Shown in pieces: positions 33,716-41,827 of a DNA stretch of 64,000 nt. Each line of letters begins with the position of its first letter. Positions within the stretch are counted from its first letter, which is position 1. Origin of the DNA: CAXXOK01 sp035353615 (GTDB lineage Bacteria > Bacillota > Clostridia > Christensenellales > Aristaeellaceae); contig DAOPZY010000002.1 in NCBI GenBank assembly GCA_035353615.1, positions 62,001 through 126,000 on the forward strand, written 5' to 3'. The translations under genes and the position numbers were made by a program. The notes below the pieces were generated by a model, which was not told the origin of the DNA, searched no databases, and saw only the letters and a program-made list of their open reading frames with translations.

Positions 33716-34282
33716 ATGTCGGAGAATACGCCCGTTACAGCCCCTAAAAAGAGTCATACCCTTGTTATTCTGCTGTGCGTTGTGCTCGTGGCCGCGATTG
33801 CGCTTGCCGTGTTCGGCTTTATGGGCAAAGGCAATATTGCGAAGCTCAACGAAGATTTGACCGCTCAGGTTGCCGCCGCGCAAGCATCGGTTACGGAAAT
33901 CACGGATAAGCTGACTGCCTCCGACGCGGCCCTCGCCACCGCCCAGGGGGATCTGAAAACCGCTCAGGGGGATCTTGCCACCGCCCAAAAGGCGTTGCAG
34001 GATCTGCAAACCAAATATGATACGGACACCGCCGCCGCGGCAACCGCTTTGAAGACCGCGCAGGACGAAGCCACAAAAGCTGAGGCGGATTTGAACAGCC
34101 AGATTGAAGCGCTCACGAAAAAAGTGACCGAGCTGGAAGCGGCCGCAAAAGCTGCCGTAGTTGTGGAAGCGACCGCCACGCCGGCCCCCACCGCAACACC
34201 CGCCCCCACGGCGACCCCCGCGCCGACCGCAACACCCGCCCCCACGGCGACGCCTGCCCCGACCGCGACCCCCGCCGCCTGA
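33716..34282 (+). CDS. Membrane-anchored coiled-coil protein with (TPAPTA)n tail
   Basis: The 188-residue protein has one membrane segment (about 14-37), then an Ala/Asp/Gln/Leu-rich coiled coil (about 42-148) with heptad-like blocks such as LKTAQGDLATAQKALQDL. It ends in five to six repeats of TPAPTA (154-188) encoded by an 18-bp GC-rich repeat. The start ATG 33716 is fixed by TGGAGGAGATC. The layout suggests a surface or envelope spacer with the proline-threonine tail spanning the wall. I do not recognise a family. It has its own promoter and terminator. The 18-bp DNA repeat could vary in copy number between strains. Confidence 0.7.
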   Translation: MSENTPVTAPKKSHTLVILLCVVLVAAIALAVFGFMGKGNIAKLNEDLTAQVAAAQASVTEITDKLTASDAALATAQGDLKTAQGDLATAQKALQDLQTKYDTDTAAAATALKTAQDEATKAEADLNSQIEALTKKVTELEAAAKAAVVVEATATPAPTATPAPTATPAPTATPAPTATPAPTATPAA

Positions 34283-34350
34283 CCGTTGCCATAAAAACCG
34301 TCGCAACCTTTGCGCAATGGGGTTGAATGGCGCTCAAGCCTATGATTTTG

Positions 34351-34389
34351 AACAACGCGCCCCCGCCATGCGCCGGGCGCGTTGTTTTT
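34351..34389 (+). terminator. Terminator after the coiled-coil gene
   Basis: AACAACGCGCCC pairs perfectly over 12 bp with GGGCGCGTTGTT across a 12-nt loop, followed by TTT. It separates this gene from the LacI-type regulator gene. Confidence 0.75.
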
Positions 34390-34512
34390 GCACAGCCAAG
34401 CGTTCCGCCCGAGGCAGCTCCGTGGCGCGCGGCAAACGGCGGGAGCAGATTTCGGTCGCCGGCTGCGGGAAAAATCCCCGGGCAACGGCGGATGTACATG
34501 CCGCGCGCAAAC

Positions 34513-34541
34513 TGTACAAACGTTTGACTTCATGGTATGAT
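34513..34541 (+). promoter_or_regulatory. Promoter of the LacI-type regulator gene
   Basis: TGTACA is followed after 17 bp by TATGAT with a TGG extended -10. The leader is about 35 nt. Confidence 0.6.
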
Positions 34542-34583
34542 GCTGTCAGAATTTCGCATCAATGGTGGGAAGGTGGATACGGT

Positions 34584-35633
34584 ATGCCATCAAACAAGCG
34601 CGTTACGCTCAAGGTGATCGCCGAACGCGCGGGCACGTCCATCGGCACGGTCGACCGAGCGCTGAAGAACCGGGAAGGCGTGCGCAGCGCCACCAAGGCC
34701 AAGGTGCTGGAAATTGCCAGGGAGCTTGGCTATCTCCCCAACCCAAATCGCGGCGAACCGCTCTTTAAGCCCTCGATCCGCATTGGGCTGATATATCCCG
34801 AACAGCCCGCGCCCTTTTTTAACACAATGGCCGCCGGCATCGACGCCGCTGTGCGCGACCTGAGCGCCCTGGGGGTGCAGGCGGACCATATCCGCTACTC
34901 CATGCAAAAGCAGGATTTAACCGAGCCTATGCTGCAAAAGCTGTATGGGGGCAGTTACCGGGGCGTGGCGGTTAATTACGCCGGGCCGCGCATCGCAAGG
35001 CAGATCGATCGGCTGGCGGACGACGGCCTGCCTGTGATTACCTTTAACACCGACGCGCCCAACAGCAAACGCCGCTTCTTTGTCGGGAATGATCCCGTAC
35101 GCTCCGGCCGGATGGGCGCGGCGCTTTTGGGGCGTTTTCTGGGCGGGCAGGGCGCGGTGACGGTGCTGGGCAACTATGTGCAAACCGCGCCGTTTTCCCA
35201 GCATTTCGCCGGCTTTTGCGAAACCATCCGCGAAAGCTTTCCCGGGATGACCGTTTACCCGTGCGCGGAATGCTTTGCCGACCCGAAGCTGGCGGCGCGC
35301 AGCCTGATTACGCTGATCCAGAACGTGCCTCAGATCCGGGGCGTATTCTGCACCGGATACTCAAGCACGGCGGGCGCGGTAGAAGCGCTGCGGCAACTGG
35401 ATCGCAAGGATATTGTGCTGATCGGTTACGATACCAGCGAAACGCTGCTTCAGGCGCTTCAGGAGGGCTGGTGCGACGCGCTGCTGTACCAGAACCCCTA
35501 CCGGCAGGGATACGCCGCGGTGCAAAGTCTGACGCAGTTTTTATTGGATGGCGCGTTACCCGATCCGCAAAAAATCGGTATCGACACCCAAATTGTCATT
35601 CCGCAAAACGCCGACTGTTACCGGCAGCTTTAG
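34584..35633 (+). CDS. LacI/RbsR-type transcription regulator
   Basis: The 349-residue protein begins with a LacI helix-turn-helix (TLKVIAERAGTSIGTVDRAL, residues 8-27) and hinge (ELGYLPNPN, 47-55). A periplasmic-binding-protein-like sensor domain follows, with IGLIYPEQPAPFFNTMAAGI, ITFNTDAPNSKRRFFVGND and VLIGYDTSETLLQALQEGW. The sensor resembles those of pentose/hexose-responsive members. ATG 34584 follows GGAAGGTGG; the open frame before it runs through the upstream terminator. It is transcribed alone. Sugar transport genes lie 13 kb away, so a link to them is only possible. Confidence 0.9.
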   Translation: MPSNKRVTLKVIAERAGTSIGTVDRALKNREGVRSATKAKVLEIARELGYLPNPNRGEPLFKPSIRIGLIYPEQPAPFFNTMAAGIDAAVRDLSALGVQADHIRYSMQKQDLTEPMLQKLYGGSYRGVAVNYAGPRIARQIDRLADDGLPVITFNTDAPNSKRRFFVGNDPVRSGRMGAALLGRFLGGQGAVTVLGNYVQTAPFSQHFAGFCETIRESFPGMTVYPCAECFADPKLAARSLITLIQNVPQIRGVFCTGYSSTAGAVEALRQLDRKDIVLIGYDTSETLLQALQEGWCDALLYQNPYRQGYAAVQSLTQFLLDGALPDPQKIGIDTQIVIPQNADCYRQL

Positions 35634-35840
35634 CTCCCGCCCAAGCGGGACCGGTTGGGGCGTGGCCTTCAACCCGCTGCAAACCCATTGCCGCAGCGCA
35701 ACCGGCTCAGGGGTAAAGCAACGGCAGGGCGCGCCGGCATTGGCGCCTCCCCGCCGGAGGCCTCGTGGGGCAACGCATCCAATAGAAGCGCCACAGGCGC
35801 AATGGGGGCGCGGCTTATCGGTTCCGTTCGGTTTATCAGC

Positions 35841-36508
35841 AGGTTGAACGACCCGCCCGGCAAAATCGCCGAGCGGGTCGTCTGTGCATTATAGAACCCC
35901 ATCCATTCGCTATCGCCGCTCGCCTCATCGCCCTGCGGCCTGTTCGCTTGTTTGGATTCACATATTACGGCATCAGGCTTTGCGTTCCGCCCCAAACCCC
36001 GGCAGCGGGTTTCCCCCCCTGCGCCCTGACAGGGGATTGCATCCCTTGGAACACCTTTTGAACAGGTTGAACGACCCGCCCGGCAAAATCGCCGGGCGGG
36101 TCGTCTGTGCATTATAGAACCCCATCCATTCGCTATCGCCGCTCGCCTCATCGCCCTGCGGCCTGTTCGCTTGTTTGGATTCACATGTTACGGCATCAGG
36201 CTTTGCGTTCCGCCCCAAACCCCGGCAGAGGGTTCCCCCCTGCGCCCTGACAGGGGATTGCATCCCTTGGCCCACCTTTTGAACAGGTTGAACGACCCGC
36301 CCGGCAAAATCGCCGAGCGGGTCGTCTGTGCATTATAAAACCCCATCCATTCGCTATCGCCGCTCGCCTCATCGCCCTGCGGCCTGTTCGCTCGCTTGGT
36401 TTCACATGTTGCGGCATCAGGCTTTGCGTTCCGCCCCAAACCCCGGCAGCGGGTTTCCCCCCCCTGCGCCCTGACAGGGGATTGCATCCCTTGGCCCACC
36501 TTTTAAAC
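35841..36508 (+). repeat. Three tandem ~222-bp repeats (variant of the dispersed family)
   Basis: The block AGGTTGAACGACCCGCCC starts at 35841, 36064 and 36285, and a remnant starts at 36509, giving steps of 223, 221 and 224 bp. Each unit begins with a 12-bp hairpin (GACCCGCCCGGC / GCCGGGCGGGTC, exact in the middle unit, one mismatch in the outer two). It continues with CGCTCGCCTCATCGCCCTGC and CGCCCCAAACCCCGGCAG, which match the main repeat family. The whole gap 35634-36576 contains no gene. Confidence 0.88.
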
Positions 36509-36576
36509 AGGCTGGCCCCCCGCGCGTCGGCAACCCTCCGCCGCACTCAGGCGCGGCGCTTCGCCGACCGGCGCGG

Positions 36577-37866
36577 TCAGGATTGCCCCGTCATCAGCGC
36601 GATGTACTCCTCCAAGCACAGGTTTTGATCCCGCATCACGGTGGAGTGTTTCACGCCCACATACCGGATGTGCCAAACCTCCGCCACAAAGCCCGTAATC
36701 GCTTCCTTACCCTCCTGATAGCGCACGATAAAGCCGAAATCCCAGCAATTTTTGTGCAGCCAGACTTGCTGCTTGGTGCCTTTGAAAATGGTATCGGCCA
36801 CGGTAATATCAAATGCCAACCCCGTGTGGTGCTCGCTGGTGCCGGGATCGGCTACCGTCTGGCGGGTCGCGCTGATCGCGTCCTTCTCGCTTTTGCCCTG
36901 CGCCTCGTAGGCGGCTACCTGCTTGTTAAAAAGCTCCTTCTGGTATTGAAAGCTCCGGTACCCGGCGCTCACCTGCCAGCCCGTGATGCCGTCGTTCTTC
37001 GCGGCTTCAAACATTTCCTGAAGCGCCGCCACGGCCTCCTTGTCGCCCTGAATTTCGCTCCCCTTCACATACACAAGGCTGGAAGGCAAAACATCCCGCA
37101 GGGTTATCAGATTGGTCGGTTTATCGTTTTCATCCACAGGATGGTCGCGGTTCACCAGCGTGGGCAAGGCTTGGGGGTCGGGCGTGGGGGTCACCTGCGC
37201 GGTGGGCGCGGTGGAGGCAAATACCGCCGCCATGGTCGAGCCGCCGCAAACGCCGTCCGCTTCCAGCCCGTTCTGCGTCTGGAACCGCCGGATCGCCTCC
37301 TGCGTGCCGCCGCCGTAATCTCCATCCACACTGCCGGTATAATAACCCAGATCCTTCAGCCGTTGCTGAAGCGATTTCACCGCGTCGCCCTTGTCCCCTT
37401 TGCTGAGCATGGAGGGCGTAGGCGAAGGCGTGGGCGTGGGGATATAGGTTTGCACCGCTTCGCTGTAAAGGGCCGTGAGCGTGTCCGTCCCCGCGAGGCC
37501 GTCGGCTGTCAGCCCCTGCTGGGCCTGAAACAGCTTAACCGCCAGCGCCGTGCCCTGCCCGTACTGGCCGTCCACCTCGCCGGTATAGTACCCCAGTTCC
37601 TTCAGCTTGGTCTGCATCCGGGTTACCTCGTCGCCCTTTACGCCCAGCCGGAGCACCATCGCGGTCGGGGTGGGTGTGTTGGCGGGGTCAACGGTTACCA
37701 GCAAAACGCTTCCCGTATTCGCCGTTGGGGTCGGGGTCGCGTTGCTTTCCCGGTTCAGGTCGTTGTACGCCTGGATGGTGCCGGGCGCAAGCAAAAACAT
37801 GCCCACGCAAAGCCCGGCGAGGGCCACCCAAAGCACAAGGGTAAACGTACTGGGTTTCTTTTGCAT
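36577..37866 (-). CDS. D,D-carboxypeptidase (VanY/M15B) with two peptidoglycan-binding domains
   Basis: The 429-residue enzyme is anchored by one N-terminal membrane segment (about 8-27). Two PG_binding_1 domains (about 72-135 and 154-216) repeat the motif LGYYTG-VDG-YG-GT. They are joined by Thr-Pro-rich linkers (TPTPT). The M15B domain (about 255-425) has SAGYRS (300-305), SEHHTGLAFD with zinc His and Asp (344-353) and EVWHIRYVG with catalytic Glu and zinc His (396-404). It trims D-Ala from peptidoglycan stem peptides outside the cell. No vancomycin resistance genes are nearby, so a housekeeping role is likely. AAAAGGAGC precedes the ATG. Confidence 0.92.
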   Translation of the reverse strand: MQKKPSTFTLVLWVALAGLCVGMFLLAPGTIQAYNDLNRESNATPTPTANTGSVLLVTVDPANTPTPTAMVLRLGVKGDEVTRMQTKLKELGYYTGEVDGQYGQGTALAVKLFQAQQGLTADGLAGTDTLTALYSEAVQTYIPTPTPSPTPSMLSKGDKGDAVKSLQQRLKDLGYYTGSVDGDYGGGTQEAIRRFQTQNGLEADGVCGGSTMAAVFASTAPTAQVTPTPDPQALPTLVNRDHPVDENDKPTNLITLRDVLPSSLVYVKGSEIQGDKEAVAALQEMFEAAKNDGITGWQVSAGYRSFQYQKELFNKQVAAYEAQGKSEKDAISATRQTVADPGTSEHHTGLAFDITVADTIFKGTKQQVWLHKNCWDFGFIVRYQEGKEAITGFVAEVWHIRYVGVKHSTVMRDQNLCLEEYIALMTGQS

Positions 37867-38206
37867 TTCGGCTCCTTTTCAGTCAGCGGCGGCGCGGCCT
37901 GTTAAAACCCCTCCGCAAAACGCGATGTTCAGGCGCTTTTCAGCCCTCGGTCTGTTCGCATCCCTTGGCAAAACGCAGTTACGTTTGCCATCGGGCTTGG
38001 AAAAATCCCGGCGCATGCCCGGCCCTTACCCTTCAAAACAAAGGGTTTTCCCCGGGCCCCTTTGCCTTCGCGTCAGGGGAGAAGGTCGCCCGCGCGGCCA
38101 ACCGGCCGAGCTGGCGGGGGCGTTTGCCTATACAACGCGGCCACGCCGGAAAACCCGGCATGGTTTTTGATCGGCAGGGGCATGGGGGGCGGCCCGGGCC
38201 GCAGGC
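37867..38206. other. Intergenic stretch upstream of the carboxypeptidase gene
   Basis: About 340 GC-rich bases. I see no credible gene, promoter or repeat in it. Confidence 0.4.
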
Positions 38207-39118
38207 TCAGTCCGCCCAAAGCGGCTTGGGGTAAACGCCGGCGTCGGTCATCTGCCGCAGGGCGTCCACCACCAGTTGGCGATCCTCCCGGTAGGTTACG
38301 CCGTACCAGCGGTCGTCCGTGGCGGTCACCGTCACGCGGGCGCGATCGTCCCGCAACAGGCCGTCCACTGCCCCGGGCAAAAAAAACTCCGCCTTTTCCG
38401 GGTTTTCTCGCAGGGCTTTGTTGAGGAAAGCGGGAAACGCCTCCCCCAGCCGGTCGATCATCGCGCGGGGGAAGCCCCACATGTTCATGCTCACAATGGT
38501 GTCCGGGTCCAGCCGGGTATAAGTGCGAAGGTCCTCGCTCATCAGCGGGCCGTCCACCGTGGAAATGATGTGCGTGCGCTCCACAATGTCCACCAGCGTT
38601 CCATCCGGGGTTACCTCGCATACGCCTCTGGCAACAAAGCCGGTTTCGCTCAGGGTGTTGCGCAGGCGATAGCCCACCATGGAAAAATCGCCGTCGCTTT
38701 CCACGTGCGCCAGATGCTCGTATGCCAGGTTGAAGGCTTTCGCCCCGTAATAATCGTCCGCGTTGATGACGCAAAACGGCGCGTCGATCTGCCGGCGGGC
38801 GGCCAGCACCGCGTGCCCCGTGCCCCAAGGTTTTTTACGCTCCGGCGGCGCGGTGAACCCGTGCGGCAGGTCGCTCAGCTCCTGATAGGCAAACTCCAGC
38901 GGAAATTGGACGCGGTCGCAAAGCAAACGGCGAAAATCCTGTTCCATTTCCCGCTTAATCACCACCACCGCGCGGCTGAACCCGGCGCGGCGCGCGTCAA
39001 AGAGGGAGTAGTCCAGAATAAATTCCCCGTTCGGCCCCACCGGATCCATCTGTTTGAGGCCGCCGTAACGGCTGCCCATGCCCGCGGCCATAATCAGCAA
39101 AATGGGTTTGATTGCCAC
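38207..39118 (-). CDS. Sugar-phosphate nucleotidyltransferase family protein
   Basis: The 303-residue protein has the nucleotidyltransferase start PILLIMAAGMGSRYGGLKQ, then the metal-binding aspartates in FCVINADDYYG and VSMNMWGFP in the second half. Members couple NTP to a sugar phosphate or to choline-like heads; this branch lacks the extra domain of GlmU. GTG 39118 is preferred because CGGAG lies 8 nt upstream; GTG 39127 overlaps that site. Its minus-strand promoter is at 39301-39330. The sugar is unknown. Confidence 0.85.
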   Translation of the reverse strand: MAIKPILLIMAAGMGSRYGGLKQMDPVGPNGEFILDYSLFDARRAGFSRAVVVIKREMEQDFRRLLCDRVQFPLEFAYQELSDLPHGFTAPPERKKPWGTGHAVLAARRQIDAPFCVINADDYYGAKAFNLAYEHLAHVESDGDFSMVGYRLRNTLSETGFVARGVCEVTPDGTLVDIVERTHIISTVDGPLMSEDLRTYTRLDPDTIVSMNMWGFPRAMIDRLGEAFPAFLNKALRENPEKAEFFLPGAVDGLLRDDRARVTVTATDDRWYGVTYREDRQLVVDALRQMTDAGVYPKPLWAD

Positions 39119-39300
39119 ATCGGTCACTCCGTTTCTATAATTCCAGACGATGGATAACGGGTTTGAACGGTTTAACGGTGTTCGCGGGGCGTTCCCCGCG
39201 CAAAAGGGCAGGCGAAGGCTTGGAGGCCGCCGTTTTGGGGCGGGCGTGGTTTATGCTGACGCGCGTTTCCGCCGCTCAACCGCGGGCGCCTGATTGGCTG

Positions 39301-39330
39301 ATTATAACACGGTCGGGGGGCGCGCGGCAA
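39301..39330 (-). promoter_or_regulatory. Promoter of the nucleotidyltransferase gene
   Basis: On the minus strand TTGCCG is followed after 18 bp by TATAAT with a TGT extended -10. The leader is about 175 nt and contains no motif I recognise. Confidence 0.6.
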
Positions 39331-39485
39331 CCGTGCCCATGCCTGGCCACGCCTTGGCGGCAAAAATCCGGGTGTAAAGAAGCTGTAACAGCACAAAGCC
39401 GCACGTTTTAGCAGAATACCCGCGATTGGTACGGATTGTTTATGACGAAATTGTGGAGAGAAAATGTCAATAAATGACCATATTG

Positions 39486-39514
39486 TTGACATCCCGTTGC
39501 GCATATGCTATACT
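39486..39514 (+). promoter_or_regulatory. Promoter of the MBL-fold gene
   Basis: TTGACA is followed after 17 bp by TATACT with a TGC extended -10. The start at GTG 39674 implies a leader of about 150 nt with a hairpin around GCTCCGGAGC. Confidence 0.8.
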
Positions 39515-39673
39515 TCTTTGGACGTGAGGGTCATCGGCTCGCTTTTACAAGGCCGGTTACCGCTCCGGAGCAACCGCTTGATTCATGAGCAATCATTTGT
39601 AATATTTTGTCAGCCCGTAAAGCTGAGGGGCGCAGGATGTTACGACCGTTTTCATGATGATGGAGGTTTTTTT

Positions 39674-40549
39674 GTGCAGAAACAGCTAAAGGTGACGTAT
39701 CATTATAACAGCGGTTTTTCGATCCGGGTAGGCAGCACACTGATGGTTTTTGACTACTGGGAGGGGGAAAACAGGAGATTATCCGAGGTAGGTCGCCTGA
39801 ACCGGCAGATTCTCAAGGCGTATGAACAGGTTTACGTGTTTATCAGCCACGCGCACCCCGACCATCTGGACCCGATTGTCTACGACTGGCGCGCCGATCT
39901 GCCCGACATCACCTACATCGTAAGCTCCGACCTGCCCATCGGCAAACGCGGCCGCCGCGTCGCGCCGCTGGACGAGCTGACGCTTTCCCAGGATATCTCC
40001 GTGAAGGCGTTTGACAGCACCGACCTTGGCGTGAGCTTTCTGGTTTCCGCCTATGGCATGAACATTTTCCACGCGGGCGATCTGAACCTGTGGCATTGGC
40101 GGCAGGAAAGCTCGCTGCGTGAAATTGAGGCCGCGGAGGAAGCCTTCTATTCCGCGTGCGAGCCGATCCCCTCCGGCACCATCGACCTGGCGATGTTCCC
40201 GGTCGATCCCCGGCAGGGGCTGATGTATGACGCGGGCGCGAACCACTTTATCCTGACCAAGAAACCGCGCCTGTTCATCCCCATGCACTGGCAGGACCGC
40301 CCCGAGGTGGCCATCGATTTTGCGCGCCGCGCCCACACGCCGCAAACCGAGGTGCTCGCCATGACGCACCCCGGCGAGGCCGCCACCGTCACCTTTGACG
40401 ATAAGCTTCTGGATATCCACATTGTGGAGCCGCCTAAGGATATGACCGATCTGCCGCCCGTGCCGGTGCGCCGCCCCGACCCCCGCGGCATCGCGGAATC
40501 GGGCGACGATCCCTTTGCGGACAGTGACCTGCCCGTAGACCTGTCCTGA
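39674..40549 (+). CDS. MBL-fold metallo-hydrolase (UlaG-like)
   Basis: The 291-residue enzyme opens with a UlaG-like strand-rich segment (KVTYHYNSGFSIRVGSTLMV), then the zinc motif HAHPDH (59-64), FHAGDLNLWHW with the metal-binding aspartate, and LFIPMHWQD near the end. Such proteins hydrolyse lactones or phosphodiesters; the substrate here is unknown. I chose GTG 39674, which follows TGGAGGT; the frame upstream runs through the promoter and leader. The C-terminal about 40 residues are Pro/Asp-rich and probably unstructured. Confidence 0.85.
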   Translation: MQKQLKVTYHYNSGFSIRVGSTLMVFDYWEGENRRLSEVGRLNRQILKAYEQVYVFISHAHPDHLDPIVYDWRADLPDITYIVSSDLPIGKRGRRVAPLDELTLSQDISVKAFDSTDLGVSFLVSAYGMNIFHAGDLNLWHWRQESSLREIEAAEEAFYSACEPIPSGTIDLAMFPVDPRQGLMYDAGANHFILTKKPRLFIPMHWQDRPEVAIDFARRAHTPQTEVLAMTHPGEAATVTFDDKLLDIHIVEPPKDMTDLPPVPVRRPDPRGIAESGDDPFADSDLPVDLS

Positions 40550-40573
40550 ACCAAACCCGACCAAACTAAAAAC

Positions 40574-40625
40574 ACAGCCCGGATTTCCGCGCAGGCTTGC
40601 GGAAAGTCAGGGCTGTACTTTTGTA
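40574..40625 (+). terminator. Terminator of the MBL-fold gene
   Basis: ACAGCCC and GGGCTGT enclose TTTCCGC / GCGGAAA in an interrupted stem, followed by ACTTTTGTACTTTG. Confidence 0.6.
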
Positions 40626-40950
40626 CTTTGTCATCCATATTCTCATTCATGATCATTATTGATAATTTTTGTTATTGAATATTCTATTTGTTTGGAATGT
40701 ACGGTATTTCGGTTTATCAGGCTGAAAACGCTCCGCCCTCGCCCGAGGCGGTTGCCGCATGGCGCGGAGTCAGCCTTTCCATGCCAGGCGCATGGCAACC
40801 GCCTCACGGTGAACAGCCCGCGCTGCCCCTCGCCCGGGGGTTTACTCGCCGAGCGGTTTCCCGGCATCAGGGTTGAGCCGCGCGGTTTCCCGCCATGGGG
40901 AAAACCCGCCGCCCAAACGCCTCCCGGCGGCCTTGCCCGCCGCGGCAACG
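40626..40950. other. AT-rich patch followed by GC-rich intergenic DNA
   Basis: Bases 40626-40735 are strikingly AT-rich for this genome (for example ATCATTATTGATAAT), then composition returns to GC-rich. No gene is visible on either strand. Confidence 0.5.
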
Positions 40951-41652
40951 TCAGCGGCTGTACTGCCCCGTTTGCACTTCCCGGATAAACGTATCAATCA
41001 GCGGCACCTGCGTAGCTACCCGCGCATCCTCCACAGCTTTTGCCCGGTCGTATGGCCGTGTTATCAGCCGAATGTCCAGCGACGCGTCGGGGTCGCGCTC
41101 CGCCCCTTCCAGAATCGCATAGCAGCATACGGGCGTGCCCAGCGCGTTGCCTACGCTGCCACAGTTGAAAAACAGCCCCGGGTTGAGCGTGCGCAGCGCC
41201 TGCCGGTGCGCGTCGGCATAGCCGACCACATCGCAGCGGAAGCCGTTGCAATCGGTAAACAACGGCTCAATGCCGGCGATATCCTGCTGGGCAAGGATCA
41301 GCGTTTTCATGATCGGGCGGCCGTGAAACAGGCGGATATGCCTTCCGCTCAGCGTGAGCGTTTTTTCCAGAGGCAGGTTGCGCAGGGTTTGCAGCCGCTT
41401 TTCCCCCAACTGCCCCCAGTAGTAGGCGTCCGGCGCGTATTGCCGGTAACCCACGCCGTAATCCCAATTGCCGCCCAGGATCAGGTCACAGTTTGCCACC
41501 GCCCAGTCGAAGGTGCGGTCGCTGGACGGCCCTTTCCCCACAATATCCCCAAGGCAGTACAGCTTATCCACGCGGCGTTGCGCCAGATCGCGTTCCAGCG
41601 CCTGCGTCGCGGGCCAATTACCGTGTAAATCCGCAATCAGGGCAATCTGCAT
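40951..41652 (-). CDS. Metallophosphoesterase family protein (YfcE-like)
   Basis: The 233-residue calcineurin-like protein begins MQIALIADLHGN (Asp8 and His10 metal ligands), followed by CLGDIVGKGP (34-42) and GGNWDYG (60-66). The usual GNHD histidine is Trp here, and the final GHxH motif is replaced by VVGYADAH, so metal binding may be altered. RBS AAGGAGATAATCC precedes the ATG. It may be a phosphodiesterase or a diverged, partly inactive member. It is transcribed alone between GC-rich spacers. Confidence 0.8.
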   Translation of the reverse strand: MQIALIADLHGNWPATQALERDLAQRRVDKLYCLGDIVGKGPSSDRTFDWAVANCDLILGGNWDYGVGYRQYAPDAYYWGQLGEKRLQTLRNLPLEKTLTLSGRHIRLFHGRPIMKTLILAQQDIAGIEPLFTDCNGFRCDVVGYADAHRQALRTLNPGLFFNCGSVGNALGTPVCCYAILEGAERDPDASLDIRLITRPYDRAKAVEDARVATQVPLIDTFIREVQTGQYSR

Positions 41653-41705
41653 GCAGGATTATCTCCTTCCGGTAGGGTGAATGAATCGGCCGGGCGCGGC
41701 AAAGC

Positions 41706-41812
41706 GCGGGCCGGGCGGTCTATCTTTTCAGATGCCCCCGCCTTTGGCTGCGGGCGGCGCGGGCCGGGCGGCCCATGCTTTCCGATGCTCTCGCCTTCGG
41801 TTGCGGGCGGCT
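41706..41812. repeat. Two tandem 53-bp repeats
   Basis: GCGGGCCGGGCGG at 41706 and 41759 starts two 53-bp units that both end TGCGGGCGGC. They also share GATGC and CGCC-TT-GG-TGCGGG. The units lie between the phosphoesterase and the beta-lactamase-like gene. Confidence 0.6.
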
Positions 41813-41827
41813 GTTCCCCGCGAGCAG

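Noticed and set aside
35841..36508. Possible CRISPR array
   Set aside because: The units are about 222 bp and nearly identical throughout, with no short repeats and unique spacers, and no cas genes are near.
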